A DNA stretch of 64,000 bases from JBAPUB01 sp049282455 (GCA_049282455.1 JBAPUB010000029.1:5408-69407), one strand, 5' to 3'. Positions 16,296 through 24,743 are shown, numbered from the stretch's first letter. Numbers and translations: made by a program. Notes: generated from the letters alone by a model not told the origin.

Positions 16296-17351
16296 GTGTC
16301 CTTCCTCAACCCCCTCTACTACGCCGTGTCGTGGGTGCTGGTCGAGTTCCACGCGTTCTGGAGCCTGTTCGTCCCGGCGACCAGCGGGCTGGCCTGGGTG
16401 CTGTCGATCATGGGCCTGGTCGTGGTCATCCGGATCCTGCTGATCCCCCTGTTCGTCAAGCAGATCAAGGCCCAGCGCGGACTTCAGATGCTGCAGCCGC
16501 ACATCAAGGAGATCCAGAAGAAGTACAAGGACGACAAGCAGAAGCAGCAGGAAGAGCTGATGAAGCTCTACCGCGAGACGGGCACGAACCCGCTGGCGTC
16601 GTGCCTGCCGATCATCTTGCAGATGCCGATCTTCTTCGCCCTGTTCCACGTGCTCAACGTGGGAGTCAAGGGCGGCCAGGGAGTCGGCCCGTTGACCCAG
16701 GAGCTGGCGATCCAGGCCGGTCAGGCGACGTTCCTGGGCGCTCCGCTCGACGCCACGTTCTTGACCAGCCCGGCCGACCTCGGCGGTGCCAACCCGCTGA
16801 ACGTCAAGATCGTGACGCTCACCCTGATCGCGCTGATGACCTTGACCACCTTCATCACCCAGCGTCAGCTGATGGTCAAGAACATGCCTTCGGGGGCGGA
16901 CAACCCGATGGCCCAGCAGCAGAAGATCCTGCTGTACGCCTACCCGGTGATGTTCGCCTTCTTCGGCATCAACTTCCCGGTCGGTGTCCTGGTCTACTGG
17001 CTGACCACCAACCTGTGGTCGATGGGGCAGCAGTTCTACGTGATCCGGCGAAACCCGGCACCGGGCAGTCCGGCCTGGGAGGAGCTGCAGGAGCGCAAGC
17101 GCACCAAGGGTGTCGACCAGGGGCCCACGGGCGCGGCGTCGGCAGACACGGTGGTGGAGACCGAGCCCCCCAGGCCGCAGCGCCAGCAGCCCAAGCGCCA
17201 GCCACGCAGTCAACGCAAGGGCGGTGCGGCCAAACCCGACCCCAAGACCCCGGGGACCGCTGCCGAGAGCCGATCCGCCGACCAAACGACCGACGACGCC
17301 CCGGTCGGACCAGACCCCGAGCCGGAGTCCCCGGCTGCCACCAAGGAGTGA
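16296..17351 (+). CDS. yidC: Membrane protein insertase YidC
   Basis: The 351-residue YidC/Oxa1 protein inserts and folds membrane proteins. Hydrophobic segments are visible around residues 8-45, in the SCLPIILQMPIFFALFHVLN region, at NVKIVTLTLIALMTLTTFI and at ILLYAYPVMFAFFGINFPVG. A cytosolic loop with QADARGLQ-type charges (LMKLYRETGTNPLASC) carries the conserved hairpin. The C-terminal 80 residues are charged and disordered, a common actinobacterial extension. GTG start. It is between yidD and jag, the standard order. Confidence 0.97.
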   Translation: MSFLNPLYYAVSWVLVEFHAFWSLFVPATSGLAWVLSIMGLVVVIRILLIPLFVKQIKAQRGLQMLQPHIKEIQKKYKDDKQKQQEELMKLYRETGTNPLASCLPIILQMPIFFALFHVLNVGVKGGQGVGPLTQELAIQAGQATFLGAPLDATFLTSPADLGGANPLNVKIVTLTLIALMTLTTFITQRQLMVKNMPSGADNPMAQQQKILLYAYPVMFAFFGINFPVGVLVYWLTTNLWSMGQQFYVIRRNPAPGSPAWEELQERKRTKGVDQGPTGAASADTVVETEPPRPQRQQPKRQPRSQRKGGAAKPDPKTPGTAAESRSADQTTDDAPVGPDPEPESPAATKE

Positions 17352-17358
17352 CGAGCCA

Positions 17359-17958
17359 GTGACTGAGCACGCAGCCACCGTTGACCGTGATGACACCGCC
17401 CCCGTCGAGCCGGCGGACCCCAGTGAAGAGAGCGCAGTGGAGTCCCCAGTGGAGTCCCCAGTGGAGTCCCCAGAGGAGTCCGAGGGGCCGGCCAAGTCCC
17501 CCACGGCCGACCTCGAAGCCGAAGGTGACATCGCGGCCGACTACCTCGAGGGCCTGCTGGACATCGCCGACCTCGACGGCGACATCGACCTGGACGTCGA
17601 AGGCGACCGGGCCATGGTCTCCCTCGTCGGAGGTGACCTGTCCGTGCTCGTCGGCCCCGAAGGCCGGGTGCTCGACGCGCTGCAGGAGCTCACCCGGCTG
17701 GCCGTGCTGCGTGAGTCCGGTCACCGGAGCCGATTGATGCTGGACATTGACGGTTTCCGGGCCGCGCGCCGGGCCGCGCTGACCGAGCAGGGTCGAGAGG
17801 CCGCCGACACGGTGAAGTCCACCGGGGAGCCCGTCCGGCTCGAGCCGATGACTCCGTTCGAGCGCAAGGTCGTCCATGACGCCGTGGCCGCGGCCGGCCT
17901 CCGCTCGGAGTCCGAGGGTGAGGAGCCCCAGCGTCGCGTCGTCGTCCTGCCGGCCTGA
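17359..17958 (+). CDS. jag: Jag/KhpB-type RNA-binding protein (KH + R3H)
   Basis: A 199-residue protein starts at GTG 17359, ten bases after AAGGAG. Residues 1-55 are acidic and repetitive, residues 55-130 form a Jag-type KH domain (YLEGLLDIADLDGDIDLDV, GPEGRVLDALQ), and the C-terminal R3H motif reads FERKVVHDAVA then SEGEEPQRRVVV. KhpB/Jag proteins bind small RNAs and mRNAs and affect cell division in Firmicutes; the role in actinobacteria is less clear. Linkage with yidC is universal. Confidence 0.94.
   Translation: MTEHAATVDRDDTAPVEPADPSEESAVESPVESPVESPEESEGPAKSPTADLEAEGDIAADYLEGLLDIADLDGDIDLDVEGDRAMVSLVGGDLSVLVGPEGRVLDALQELTRLAVLRESGHRSRLMLDIDGFRAARRAALTEQGREAADTVKSTGEPVRLEPMTPFERKVVHDAVAAAGLRSESEGEEPQRRVVVLPA
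17435..17482 (+). repeat. 12-bp tandem repeat encoding ESPV units in Jag
   Basis: The unit CAGTGGAGTCCC is repeated exactly at 17435-17446, 17447-17458 and 17459-17470, with a one-base variant at 17471-17482. It encodes tandem E-S-P-V/E tetrapeptides in the acidic N-terminal arm, and the 12-base length preserves the frame. Copy number is likely variable between strains. Confidence 0.9.
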
Positions 17959-17962
17959 GGGG

Positions 17963-18724
17963 GTGACCGGCGTTTCACGTGAAACGCCCGAGCCACCTGT
18001 CGAGGCGGCCGCGGTGTTCGGGACTGCCCTGCCCCGCGCACGTCGCTTCGCCGAGCTGCTGGCCGGCCCCGCGGTGGAGCGTGGCCTGATCGGCCCCCGC
18101 GAGGTGCCCCGGCTGTGGGAGCGCCACCTGCTCAACTGCGCCGCCTTGGCTCCGGTGGCTGACGAGGTGCTGGCCGGGTCCGGTCGTCTCAGTAGCCCGA
18201 CCTTGGCCCCGCGGGTGGTCGACCTCGGCTCGGGGGCCGGGCTCCCCGGAGTGGTCGTGGCCCTGCTGCGGCCGACTTGGCAGGTGGTGCTGCTCGAGCC
18301 GATGCTGCGGCGGACCACTTTCCTGTCCGAGGTCGTGGCCGAGCTCGGGCTGGCCTCAGCGTCGGTGCTGCGCGGCCGGGCCGACGACCCCCCGGTGCGC
18401 CGTCAGCTGCGCGAGACCGGGCCGGTCGACCTGGTCGTGGCGCGAGCGGTGGCGCCGCTCGACCGGCTCAGCGGGTGGGCGCTGCCCCTGTTGGCGCCCG
18501 GTGGCAGCCTGCTGGCCCTCAAGGGCGAGAATGCGGCGTCGGAGTTGACGGCGGCAGCATCGACCCTGCACCGTCTGCACAGCACCGGGTCTCGGATCTG
18601 GCAGCTGCCCGGCCAGGCGAGCCGGGTGGTCCAGGTCGTGGCGGCCGGGCTGGCTGAGGATGCGGGTCCCAGCAAACGGCCCGTCGGTGCACCGACCGAC
18701 AGCGCGGAAGGGAAGGCCCGATGA
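17963..18724 (+). CDS. rsmG: 16S rRNA (guanine527-N7)-methyltransferase RsmG
   Basis: The 253-residue SAM-dependent methyltransferase modifies G527 of 16S rRNA. Motif I is VVDLGSGAGLPGVVVALL (about 85-102), and LLEPMLRRTTFLSEV plus PVDLVVARAVAPL are the other family blocks. GTG 17963 is chosen because a GAGGGG stretch lies immediately before it and it is five bases from the jag stop. A parS site overlaps codons 4-8. Loss of RsmG causes low-level streptomycin resistance in several bacteria. The stop overlaps the parA ATG. Confidence 0.96.
   Translation: MTGVSRETPEPPVEAAAVFGTALPRARRFAELLAGPAVERGLIGPREVPRLWERHLLNCAALAPVADEVLAGSGRLSSPTLAPRVVDLGSGAGLPGVVVALLRPTWQVVLLEPMLRRTTFLSEVVAELGLASASVLRGRADDPPVRRQLRETGPVDLVVARAVAPLDRLSGWALPLLAPGGSLLALKGENAASELTAAASTLHRLHSTGSRIWQLPGQASRVVQVVAAGLAEDAGPSKRPVGAPTDSAEGKAR
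17972..17985. promoter_or_regulatory. parS centromere site 1 (inside rsmG)
   Basis: The perfect palindrome GTTTCACGTGAAAC is the core of the bacterial parS site bound by ParB. It lies within rsmG codons that read V-S-R-E-T. The surrounding 16-mer differs from the consensus only at its outer bases. ParB spreads from such sites to form the partition complex near oriC. Confidence 0.95.
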
Positions 18725-19770
18725 CCGACCCGGAGCTGCCCGAGACCCCTCCAGCCCATGAACCCGGAACGGTTGAGATTCCCTTGCGCTACGCGACTGC
18801 GGACGATGCCCCGGCCGAGGCCGACCACGGAGATGTTTCACGTGAAACGGCGCCTTGGAACGAGGACACGCCCATCGCGACGGCGGCAGCCACGGCTGTC
18901 GCCGTGCTGGGCCGTGACGCCGGGGAGCTCCCCAGACCCCTGAAGCCGCGGGTGATCACGGTGGCCAACCAGAAGGGGGGCGTCGGCAAGACGACCACGA
19001 CCGTGAACCTGGCGGCCGCCCTGTCCCTGCACGGACTGCGGGTGCTCGTCATCGACCTCGACCCGCAGGGCAACGCATCGACCGCGTTGGCCGTGGCCCA
19101 CCACGCCGACGTCCCGAGCATCTACGACGTGCTGATCGAGGGACGCCCACTGGCCGAGGTGGTGGCCCCGGTCGAGGCGATCCCGGACCTGTGGTGCGCC
19201 CCGGCGACCATCGACCTGGCCGGGGCAGAGATCGAGCTGGTCTCGATGGTCGCGCGGGAGACCAGGCTGAACCGGGCACTCGCGGCCTTCCTGGACGACC
19301 AGGCACGCAGCCCTGAGGGTGGGATCGACTACGTCCTGATCGACTGCCCGCCCTCGCTGGGGCTGCTCACGGTCAACGCCTTCGTCGCCGCGCGGGAGGT
19401 CCTGATCCCGATCCAGTGCGAGTACTACGCGCTGGAGGGCCTGGGCCAGCTGCTGCGCAGCGTCGACCTCGTCCAGGCCCATCTGAACCCGGCCCTGCAG
19501 GTGTCGACCATCCTGCTGACGATGCACGACGCCCGGACCCGGCTGGCCGCCCAGGTGGCCGATGAGGTGCGGACCCACTTCGGGTCGGTCGTGCTGCGTG
19601 CCGCAATTCCCCGCTCGGTCCGCGTGTCGGAAGCCCCGAGCTACGCCCAGACCGTGCTGACATACGACCCAGGGTCCAGTGGGGCGCTGTCCTACCTGGA
19701 TGCCGCTCGAGAGCTGGCGCTGCGCGCCGCCCCCGGGGCGGGCGGGCATGAGTCGGAGGTGGCGCGATGA
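18721..19770 (+). CDS. parA: Chromosome partitioning ATPase ParA
   Basis: The 349-residue Walker-type ATPase drives segregation of the origin region together with ParB/parS. The deviant Walker A motif is QKGGVGKTTTTVNLAAAL (about 84-101), Walker B is YVLIDCPPSLGLL, and IDLDPQGNAST is the A' motif. A roughly 75-residue N-terminal extension precedes the ATPase core and carries a parS-encoded D-V-S-R-E-T. ATG overlaps the rsmG stop (ATGA), and the parB ATG overlaps its own stop. Confidence 0.98.
   Translation: MTDPELPETPPAHEPGTVEIPLRYATADDAPAEADHGDVSRETAPWNEDTPIATAAATAVAVLGRDAGELPRPLKPRVITVANQKGGVGKTTTTVNLAAALSLHGLRVLVIDLDPQGNASTALAVAHHADVPSIYDVLIEGRPLAEVVAPVEAIPDLWCAPATIDLAGAEIELVSMVARETRLNRALAAFLDDQARSPEGGIDYVLIDCPPSLGLLTVNAFVAAREVLIPIQCEYYALEGLGQLLRSVDLVQAHLNPALQVSTILLTMHDARTRLAAQVADEVRTHFGSVVLRAAIPRSVRVSEAPSYAQTVLTYDPGSSGALSYLDAARELALRAAPGAGGHESEVAR
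18835..18848. promoter_or_regulatory. parS centromere site 2 (inside parA)
   Basis: A second perfect GTTTCACGTGAAAC palindrome, preceded by T and followed by G, lies 863 bases from site 1 within the 5' coding part of parA. It again encodes V-S-R-E-T in frame. Together with site 1 it marks the segregation locus about 5 kb from the presumed oriC. Confidence 0.95.
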
Positions 19771-20831
19771 CCGAGAAGCGACGAGGGCTCGGAAAGGGCC
19801 TGGGGGCGCTCATCCCCACCCAGCCCCGAGTCGACGAGGGCCCGTCGGTGTCGGTCGACCTGACCCGGCCGGCCCGCACCCTGCCCCCGCGCGGGGTCGA
19901 CGCCGTCCTGGACGCGGCGGACACCGTCAACGACGCCCACGTCGCCCGGGTTGCCGACGCTGACTCAGCGGCGCTCACCGCGCACTACGCCGAGCTTCCC
20001 CTGGCCTCGATCGTGCCCAACCCCCGGCAGCCCCGCCAGGTCTTCGACGAGGAGGCCCTGGCCGAGCTGGTCCACTCGCTGCGCGAGATCGGGCTGCTCC
20101 AGCCGATCGTGGTGCGTCCGGTGGGAGCTGGCCGCTACGAGCTGGTGGCCGGTGAACGACGCTGGCGTGCGGCCGAGCAGGCCGGGTTCGAGCTGATCCC
20201 GGCGATCGTTCGCGAGACGGCCGACGACGTCTTGCTGAGGGACGCCCTGCTGGAGAACCTGCACCGGGCCCAGCTCAACCCGCTGGAGGAGGCTGCGGCC
20301 TACGACCAGCTCCTGAAGGACTTCGGGTGCACCCAGGACGAGCTGGCCACCCGGATCGGCCGATCGCGGCCCCAGGTGTCGAACACCTTGCGCCTGCTCC
20401 GGCTCCCGACCCCGGTGCAGCGCCGAGTCGCCGCGGGCGTGCTGTCCGCGGGCCATGCCCGGGCACTGCTGGCCCTGCCGGACTCCGCGGCGATGGAGCG
20501 GATGGCCAGCCGCGTCGTCGCCGAGGGCCTGTCGGTACGCACGGTCGAGGAACTAGTCGCTCTCGGTGACGACGAATCGGACAAATCATCTGAAATAGGA
20601 CGACGAAGGACGGCGAAAGTCCAGACGCCTGCGCTGGCGGACCTTGCCGAGGCGCTGAGTGACGCTCTGGAGACCCGGGTCCAGGTCAGCCTGGGCCGGC
20701 GCAAGGGGACGCTGTCGATCGACTTCGCCACCGTCGACGACCTCGAACGGATCGTCGAGCTCATCGCTCCAGCTGCGGCCGAGCAGCTGCGGGGGGCGGG
20801 CTCGGCACCGGCTGCAACCTCGCCGCGGTGA
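19767..20831 (+). CDS. parB: Chromosome partitioning protein ParB
   Basis: The 354-residue CTP-dependent clamp loads at parS and interacts with ParA. Residues 1-10 (KRRGLGKGLGALI) form the ParA-stimulating N-terminus. The CTPase box reads PRQPRQVFDEEAL, then YELVAGERRWRAAEQAG and ENLHRAQLNPLEEA, and the helix-turn-helix is DELATRIGRSRPQVSNTLRL. The C-terminal dimerisation domain is GTLSIDFATVDDLERIVELI. It is coupled to parA by ATGA and followed by an overlapping small gene. Confidence 0.98.
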   Translation: MTEKRRGLGKGLGALIPTQPRVDEGPSVSVDLTRPARTLPPRGVDAVLDAADTVNDAHVARVADADSAALTAHYAELPLASIVPNPRQPRQVFDEEALAELVHSLREIGLLQPIVVRPVGAGRYELVAGERRWRAAEQAGFELIPAIVRETADDVLLRDALLENLHRAQLNPLEEAAAYDQLLKDFGCTQDELATRIGRSRPQVSNTLRLLRLPTPVQRRVAAGVLSAGHARALLALPDSAAMERMASRVVAEGLSVRTVEELVALGDDESDKSSEIGRRRTAKVQTPALADLAEALSDALETRVQVSLGRRKGTLSIDFATVDDLERIVELIAPAAAEQLRGAGSAPAATSPR

Positions 20832-20980
20832 GGGGCCTGCGCTGGGCCGTGGCCGGCTTCGGCCTCGGCGTGCTCGCCGCGTTTGCCGTGTCCCTGCTAA
20901 GGCGTCGTCGGCTCGTTCCTACCACCGGCTACGTCCCGCCGGTGGCCGCGACCGGCCCGCACGCGGTCCCGCCTGGCTGA
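20828..20980 (+). CDS. Small single-pass membrane protein downstream of parB
   Basis: A 50-residue ORF begins at GTG 20828, overlapping the parB stop as GTGA, and reads MRGLRWAVAGFGLGVLAAFA then VSLLRRRRLVPTTGYVPPV. It has one hydrophobic helix (residues 6-24) followed by a positive RRRR cluster, so N-out/C-in topology is likely. The four-base overlap with parB and the membrane-protein-like composition support a real gene. No family is recognised. It could anchor something near the segregation complex, but that is speculation. Confidence 0.55.
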   Translation: MRGLRWAVAGFGLGVLAAFAVSLLRRRRLVPTTGYVPPVAATGPHAVPPG

Positions 20981-20990
20981 GCGGCCTGCG

Positions 20991-21015
20991 TGGCTGACCT
21001 GAGGACGCTCAGCCA
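20991..21015. terminator. Possible bidirectional terminator between parB arm and amidase
   Basis: The inverted repeat TGGCTGA (20991-20997) and TCAGCCA (21009-21015) can form a 7-bp stem with an 11-base loop between the two convergent transcription units. The right arm contains the stop codon of the amidase gene. There is no U-run, so termination strength is uncertain. Confidence 0.4.
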
Positions 21016-22226
21016 GGAAGTCCAGCGGGCGCAGGTGACGGCAGAACCACCGAGGTCGGTGGTTCGACCGGCAGATAGAGCCGCTGCAGCGCGACGAGCA
21101 CGGCCTCGGCCACGGTGTCGCGAAACGTCGGGTCGGACAGTCGGGCGGCGTCTCCGGGGTTGGTCAGGTAGCCGATCTCCACGCGGATGGTCGGCATCTT
21201 GGTCCGGCGCAGCAGGTCCCAGGTCTTGCCGTCGGTGTGGCCGTCGAGCAGGTCGGTCCGGGAGACCACCTCCGCCTGGACGAGGTCGGCGACGCGCCGG
21301 CCCACCTCCGACGACGCGCCGGAGTGTCCGGACCCGTAGAAGAAGGTGGCCACGCCCGAGGCAGCGGTGCTGGGGTGGGCGTCGACGTGCAGGGACAGCA
21401 CGAGGTCGGCGTCCAGTCGGTTGGCCAGGGCGGCGCGGGTCGACTCGTCCGGCGGCGCCGTGTCGGGGGCCAGCCGACCACGGGTGAGATAGGCCGAGAC
21501 CCCCACCGCGACGAGGCGTCCTTCGATCCGCGCGGCCAGGTCGGCGACGATGTCCGCCTCAGCCAGGCCATGGCCGACGGCACCGGGGTCGCTGCCCCCG
21601 TGTCCGGGGTCGATGACCACGATCTTGCCTGCCAGACCCGGTCCGGAGCCGGCCCAGCGCTGGGTCTCGCGCAGGTGCTGGGCTGCTCCGCCGACGACCG
21701 TGCGGGCCAGGCGGTTCAGCGCCTTGAACGTGACCGGGCCGCACAGCCCGTCGACCGGGATCCCCACGTTGCGCTGGAAGTCGCGCAGCGCGGTCTCGGT
21801 GTCGATGCCGAACAACCCGTCGATGCGACCGGGGTCGAACCCGAGCTCGAGGAGTCGTCCCTGAAGGGCGGACACGTCGTCACCGGACAGCATGTGCGTG
21901 GGGGCGAACCGCAGCACCCGGTCGCCGAGCTGCCAGCGGGCGTCGTCCAGGCGGCGCCAGGTCTGGATGCCCACGATGCCGTCACACGCGAGCCCGCGTT
22001 GCTGCTGGAAGGCCAGGACACCGCGCTCGACGCCGTCGTCGTACAGCGCGTCCATCGGATGGACGGCACCCACAGCCTCGGGTCCGGCCTCGTCGTCAAT
22101 GAGCCCGAGTCGGGCCAGGTGCCCCCGAACCTGGGCGACGGCTGGACCTTTGTCACCGTGGCGCAGGGGCAGCCCGCCACCGAGACCGTCGGTGGACGGC
22201 TCGCGTGGACGTTCGGGCTGTGGCAT
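21009..22226 (-). CDS. cwlM: N-acetylmuramoyl-L-alanine amidase, CwlM-like
   Basis: The 405-residue protein has two N-terminal peptidoglycan-binding repeats (about 15-175: GPAVAQVRGHLARLGLI and LQGRLLELGFDPGRIDGLFG) and a C-terminal Amidase_3 domain. Zinc and catalytic positions appear intact: VIDPGHGGSDPG, the Glu in GLAEADIVADL, LSLHVDAHP and RVEIGYLTNPGD. The position beside trxA and parB is that of mycobacterial CwlM, which regulates MurA rather than cutting peptidoglycan. No signal peptide is seen, which fits a cytoplasmic regulator. The start ATG 22226 is set by a GGAGG five bases upstream; a longer frame lacks such a site. Confidence 0.9.
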   Translation of the reverse strand: MPQPERPREPSTDGLGGGLPLRHGDKGPAVAQVRGHLARLGLIDDEAGPEAVGAVHPMDALYDDGVERGVLAFQQQRGLACDGIVGIQTWRRLDDARWQLGDRVLRFAPTHMLSGDDVSALQGRLLELGFDPGRIDGLFGIDTETALRDFQRNVGIPVDGLCGPVTFKALNRLARTVVGGAAQHLRETQRWAGSGPGLAGKIVVIDPGHGGSDPGAVGHGLAEADIVADLAARIEGRLVAVGVSAYLTRGRLAPDTAPPDESTRAALANRLDADLVLSLHVDAHPSTAASGVATFFYGSGHSGASSEVGRRVADLVQAEVVSRTDLLDGHTDGKTWDLLRRTKMPTIRVEIGYLTNPGDAARLSDPTFRDTVAEAVLVALQRLYLPVEPPTSVVLPSPAPAGLPG

Positions 22227-22347
22227 CGGGCCTCCGGCTCGACCGGGGTGTCGTTCCCGTGCCAGCAGAGGATGGCACCTGAGCATGGTAGCCGCCCCGC
22301 GGCGCGGGCCCAGTGACTCAGCGCTGGCCCAAGCCCGCCCGACACGC

Positions 22348-22399
22348 CCCTACAGGTATGCCCTACAGGTAAGCCCTACAGGTAAGCCCTACAGGTAAG
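22348..22399. repeat. Four 13-bp tandem repeats overlapping the trxA stop
   Basis: The plus-strand unit CCCTACAGGTAAG occurs four times head to tail (22348-22360 with one difference, then 22361-22373, 22374-22386 and 22387-22399 exact). The last copy contains the end of trxA, so each repeat reproduces the C-terminal Y-L-stop codons. Because 13 is not a multiple of three, extra copies do not lengthen the protein and extend only the 3' untranslated region. Confidence 0.95.
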
Positions 22400-22712
22400 C
22401 GGAGAGGTCTTGCAGGAGGACCTGCTTGGGCTTGGCCCCGACGATCGTCTTGACGATCTCTCCGCCCGAGAACACCGCCATGGTCGGGATCGACGTGATG
22501 CCGTAGCTGGCAGCCGTGCGGGGGTTCTCGTCGACGTTCAGCTTCGCCACCGTCAACGTGGCGCCGTGCTCACCGGCGATCTCCTCCAGGATCGGGGCCA
22601 CCATGCGGCACGGTCCGCACCACTCCGCCCAGAAGTCGACGAGGACCGGCTTGTCAGAACCGAGCACGTCCGTGGCGAACGTGGCGTCGGTGGTGGTGGT
22701 GGTGGCTCCCAT
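22389..22712 (-). CDS. trxA: Thioredoxin
   Basis: The 107-residue thioredoxin reduces protein disulfides in the cytoplasm using electrons from TrxB. The redox motif is WCGPCRM (Cys32, Cys35), preceded by KPVLVDFWAE, and the cis-proline loop is SIPTMAVFSGG. ATG 22712 is chosen: GGAG lies ten bases upstream and the length matches the family. It follows trxB by 49 bases. Its 3' end is duplicated in a tandem repeat. Confidence 0.98.
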   Translation of the reverse strand: MGATTTTTDATFATDVLGSDKPVLVDFWAEWCGPCRMVAPILEEIAGEHGATLTVAKLNVDENPRTAASYGITSIPTMAVFSGGEIVKTIVGAKPKQVLLQDLSAYL

Positions 22713-22761
22713 GAACAGCTCCAGTCGAAGAGGAATAGGTGGTGAGGTCGAGGGGATCGGC

Positions 22762-23742
22762 TCAGGCCGTGACGAGTCCGGCGTCCTGGGCGGCTGCCGC
22801 GGCACCGCCGTCGGCCAGGGCCGCGAGGAAGCGCTCGGCGTCCAGCGCCGCTGCGCACCCGGTGCCTGCAGCGGTGATGGCCTGTCGGTAGGTGTGGTCG
22901 ACGAGGTCACCGCAGGCGAAGACGCCGGGAAGGTCGGTGTGGGTGCTGGGAGCGTCGACCAGGACGTAGCCCTCGTCGTCACGGCGCACCTGCCCGGCGA
23001 CCAGGTCACTGCGGGGGTCGTGACCGATGGCGACGAACAGCCCGGTGACCGCCAGCTCGGACTCCGCGCCGGTCACGGTGTTGCGCAACCGGATACCACT
23101 CACCTTGTCCTCGCCGAGGACATCGATGACCTCGGAGTCCCAGGCGAAACCGATCTTGGGGTTGTCGAACGCGCGCTGCTGCATGATCTTGCTCGCCCGA
23201 AGCGAGTCGCGGCGGTGGACCAAGGTGACCGAACGCGCGAACTTCGTCAAGAAGGTGGCTTCCTCGACGGCGGAGTCGCCACCGCCGATGACAGCGATGT
23301 CCTGGTCGCGGAAGAAGAACCCGTCACACGTCGCGCACCACGAGACGCCGCGTCCGGACAGCCGCTTCTCGTTGACCAGACCGAGCTCGCGGTAGGCAGA
23401 GCCCATGGCCAAGATCACCGAGCGGGCCCGGTGCTCGTTGCCCGAGCCGTCCCGGACGATCTTCAGGTGTCCGGACAGGTCGACGGAGACGACGTCGTCG
23501 GTGACGAGCTCGGCGCCGAAACGCTTGGCCTGCTGGCGCATCTGGTCCATCAGCTCTGGGCCCATGACACCGTCGGAGAAGCCGGGGAAGTTCTCGACCT
23601 CGGTGGTGTTCATCAAGGCGCCGCCGGCGGTGACCGAGCCCTCGAACACCAGGGGAGCGAGGTTGGCCCGAGCGGTGTAGACGGCCGCGGTGTAGCCCGC
23701 TGGGCCTGAACCGATGATGATCACGTCACGGACGTCGGACAC
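22762..23742 (-). CDS. trxB: Thioredoxin-disulfide reductase
   Basis: The 326-residue flavoprotein passes electrons from NADPH to thioredoxin. The FAD site is IIGSGPAGYTAAVYTARA, the redox pair is WCATCDG, the NADPH site is VIGGGDSAVEEATFL, and the C-terminal FAD motif is GVFACGDLVDHTYRQAITAAGTG in shortened form. The start is GTG with AGGGAG upstream. The sigM-anti-sigma-trxB-trxA order suggests SigM-linked redox control, as in Streptomyces and mycobacteria. Confidence 0.98.
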   Translation of the reverse strand: MSDVRDVIIIGSGPAGYTAAVYTARANLAPLVFEGSVTAGGALMNTTEVENFPGFSDGVMGPELMDQMRQQAKRFGAELVTDDVVSVDLSGHLKIVRDGSGNEHRARSVILAMGSAYRELGLVNEKRLSGRGVSWCATCDGFFFRDQDIAVIGGGDSAVEEATFLTKFARSVTLVHRRDSLRASKIMQQRAFDNPKIGFAWDSEVIDVLGEDKVSGIRLRNTVTGAESELAVTGLFVAIGHDPRSDLVAGQVRRDDEGYVLVDAPSTHTDLPGVFACGDLVDHTYRQAITAAGTGCAAALDAERFLAALADGGAAAAAQDAGLVTA

Positions 23743-23822
23743 GAAGGCTCCCTGGTCAACGATCGGCAGACCGCACGAACGCGGATCTGCCGCTGGTGCT
23801 CACAACCGATGGTAGGGCGCGG

Positions 23823-24743
23823 TCATTCCGCCGATGTGGAGGGCGTGGCCGAAGTCGTCGGCGCGGCCGAGGCGGTGGCCAGGGCCGAGGGGCTGCCGCT
23901 CACCGTTGGGGTCGGGGTGACGACTCCCGGGCTGGGTGTGACCGGTACGAACGTGCCGTCGTCCAGCGCAGCCAGGTCGGCGGCGTTGATGACCCGGTAG
24001 TACAGCAGCGTCGCATCCGGTCCCGAGCAGTCGGGGGCGACGACGAAGACCTGGACCTGGCTGCTGTTGGTCTGGCTGGGAAGCACGACGATCAAGGCGT
24101 TCTTGGCTGCCTGCCCCGTCTGGAAGGTGGCCAGGTCGACCGCGATCGGGGTGACCGTGTCGCTTTGGGCGAGCTCGGCCACGCATGCGCGCAGGGCGGC
24201 CTCGTCGTCGACGCGGGCGTACAGGTTGGCGGTCGGCTGGTCCGTCATGGCGACGCGCGGCCCGTTCGTCTCGGCCGAGACCAGCACCGTGTTCAGCTGC
24301 GCGGGAAGCTTCTCGGTCGAGTACTGCGTACCGCTGCTCATCAGCTCGATGGGTGCCGCTGTGCTCGTGGCGTCCGCGGACTCGGCAGTGAGCACACCTG
24401 GGTCGCCAGCCGGGCCGGAGGACGACAGGTTCGACACGACGACCCCACTGACGACCAGGACGGCCGCAACCCCGGCCGCCAGGCCGAGGGCGCGCCCGGA
24501 CCATGCAAGCCGCCGGTCCGACCGGTGACGTGCCTGGGCAGTGGACGAGCCGGGTACCGGCAGGGCGCTCAGGACGGCGTCGAGGCGTGTAGCGACGTCG
24601 TCGGGCATGGGGATCGTCGGCAGCGACGCGAGCAGAGCGGAAACGTGGTCCAGCTGCTCAGGTGAGACCGCAGTGAGCTCGTCGTCGGGGACCGCGTTCA
24701 GCGCCGGGGTCGCCTGGTCGGGAGACAGGTCGTCGGACGTCAC
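23823..24743 (-). CDS. Putative SigM anti-sigma factor (membrane protein)
   Basis: The 306-residue protein has a cytoplasmic N-terminal region (1-95) with short helices such as LDHVSALLASLPTIPMPDDVATRL, one transmembrane segment (LGLAAGVAAVLVVSGVVVSNL, about 105-125) and an extracytoplasmic domain ending in a Ser/Thr/Pro/Ala-rich tail. Its GTG overlaps the sigM stop (GTGA), the usual sigma/anti-sigma coupling. No zinc-binding HxxxCxxC motif of ZAS anti-sigma factors is visible, so it belongs to a different sub-type, like mycobacterial Rv3912. The function is inferred from context and topology. Confidence 0.75.
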   Translation of the reverse strand: MTSDDLSPDQATPALNAVPDDELTAVSPEQLDHVSALLASLPTIPMPDDVATRLDAVLSALPVPGSSTAQARHRSDRRLAWSGRALGLAAGVAAVLVVSGVVVSNLSSSGPAGDPGVLTAESADATSTAAPIELMSSGTQYSTEKLPAQLNTVLVSAETNGPRVAMTDQPTANLYARVDDEAALRACVAELAQSDTVTPIAVDLATFQTGQAAKNALIVVLPSQTNSSQVQVFVVAPDCSGPDATLLYYRVINAADLAALDDGTFVPVTPSPGVVTPTPTVSGSPSALATASAAPTTSATPSTSAE

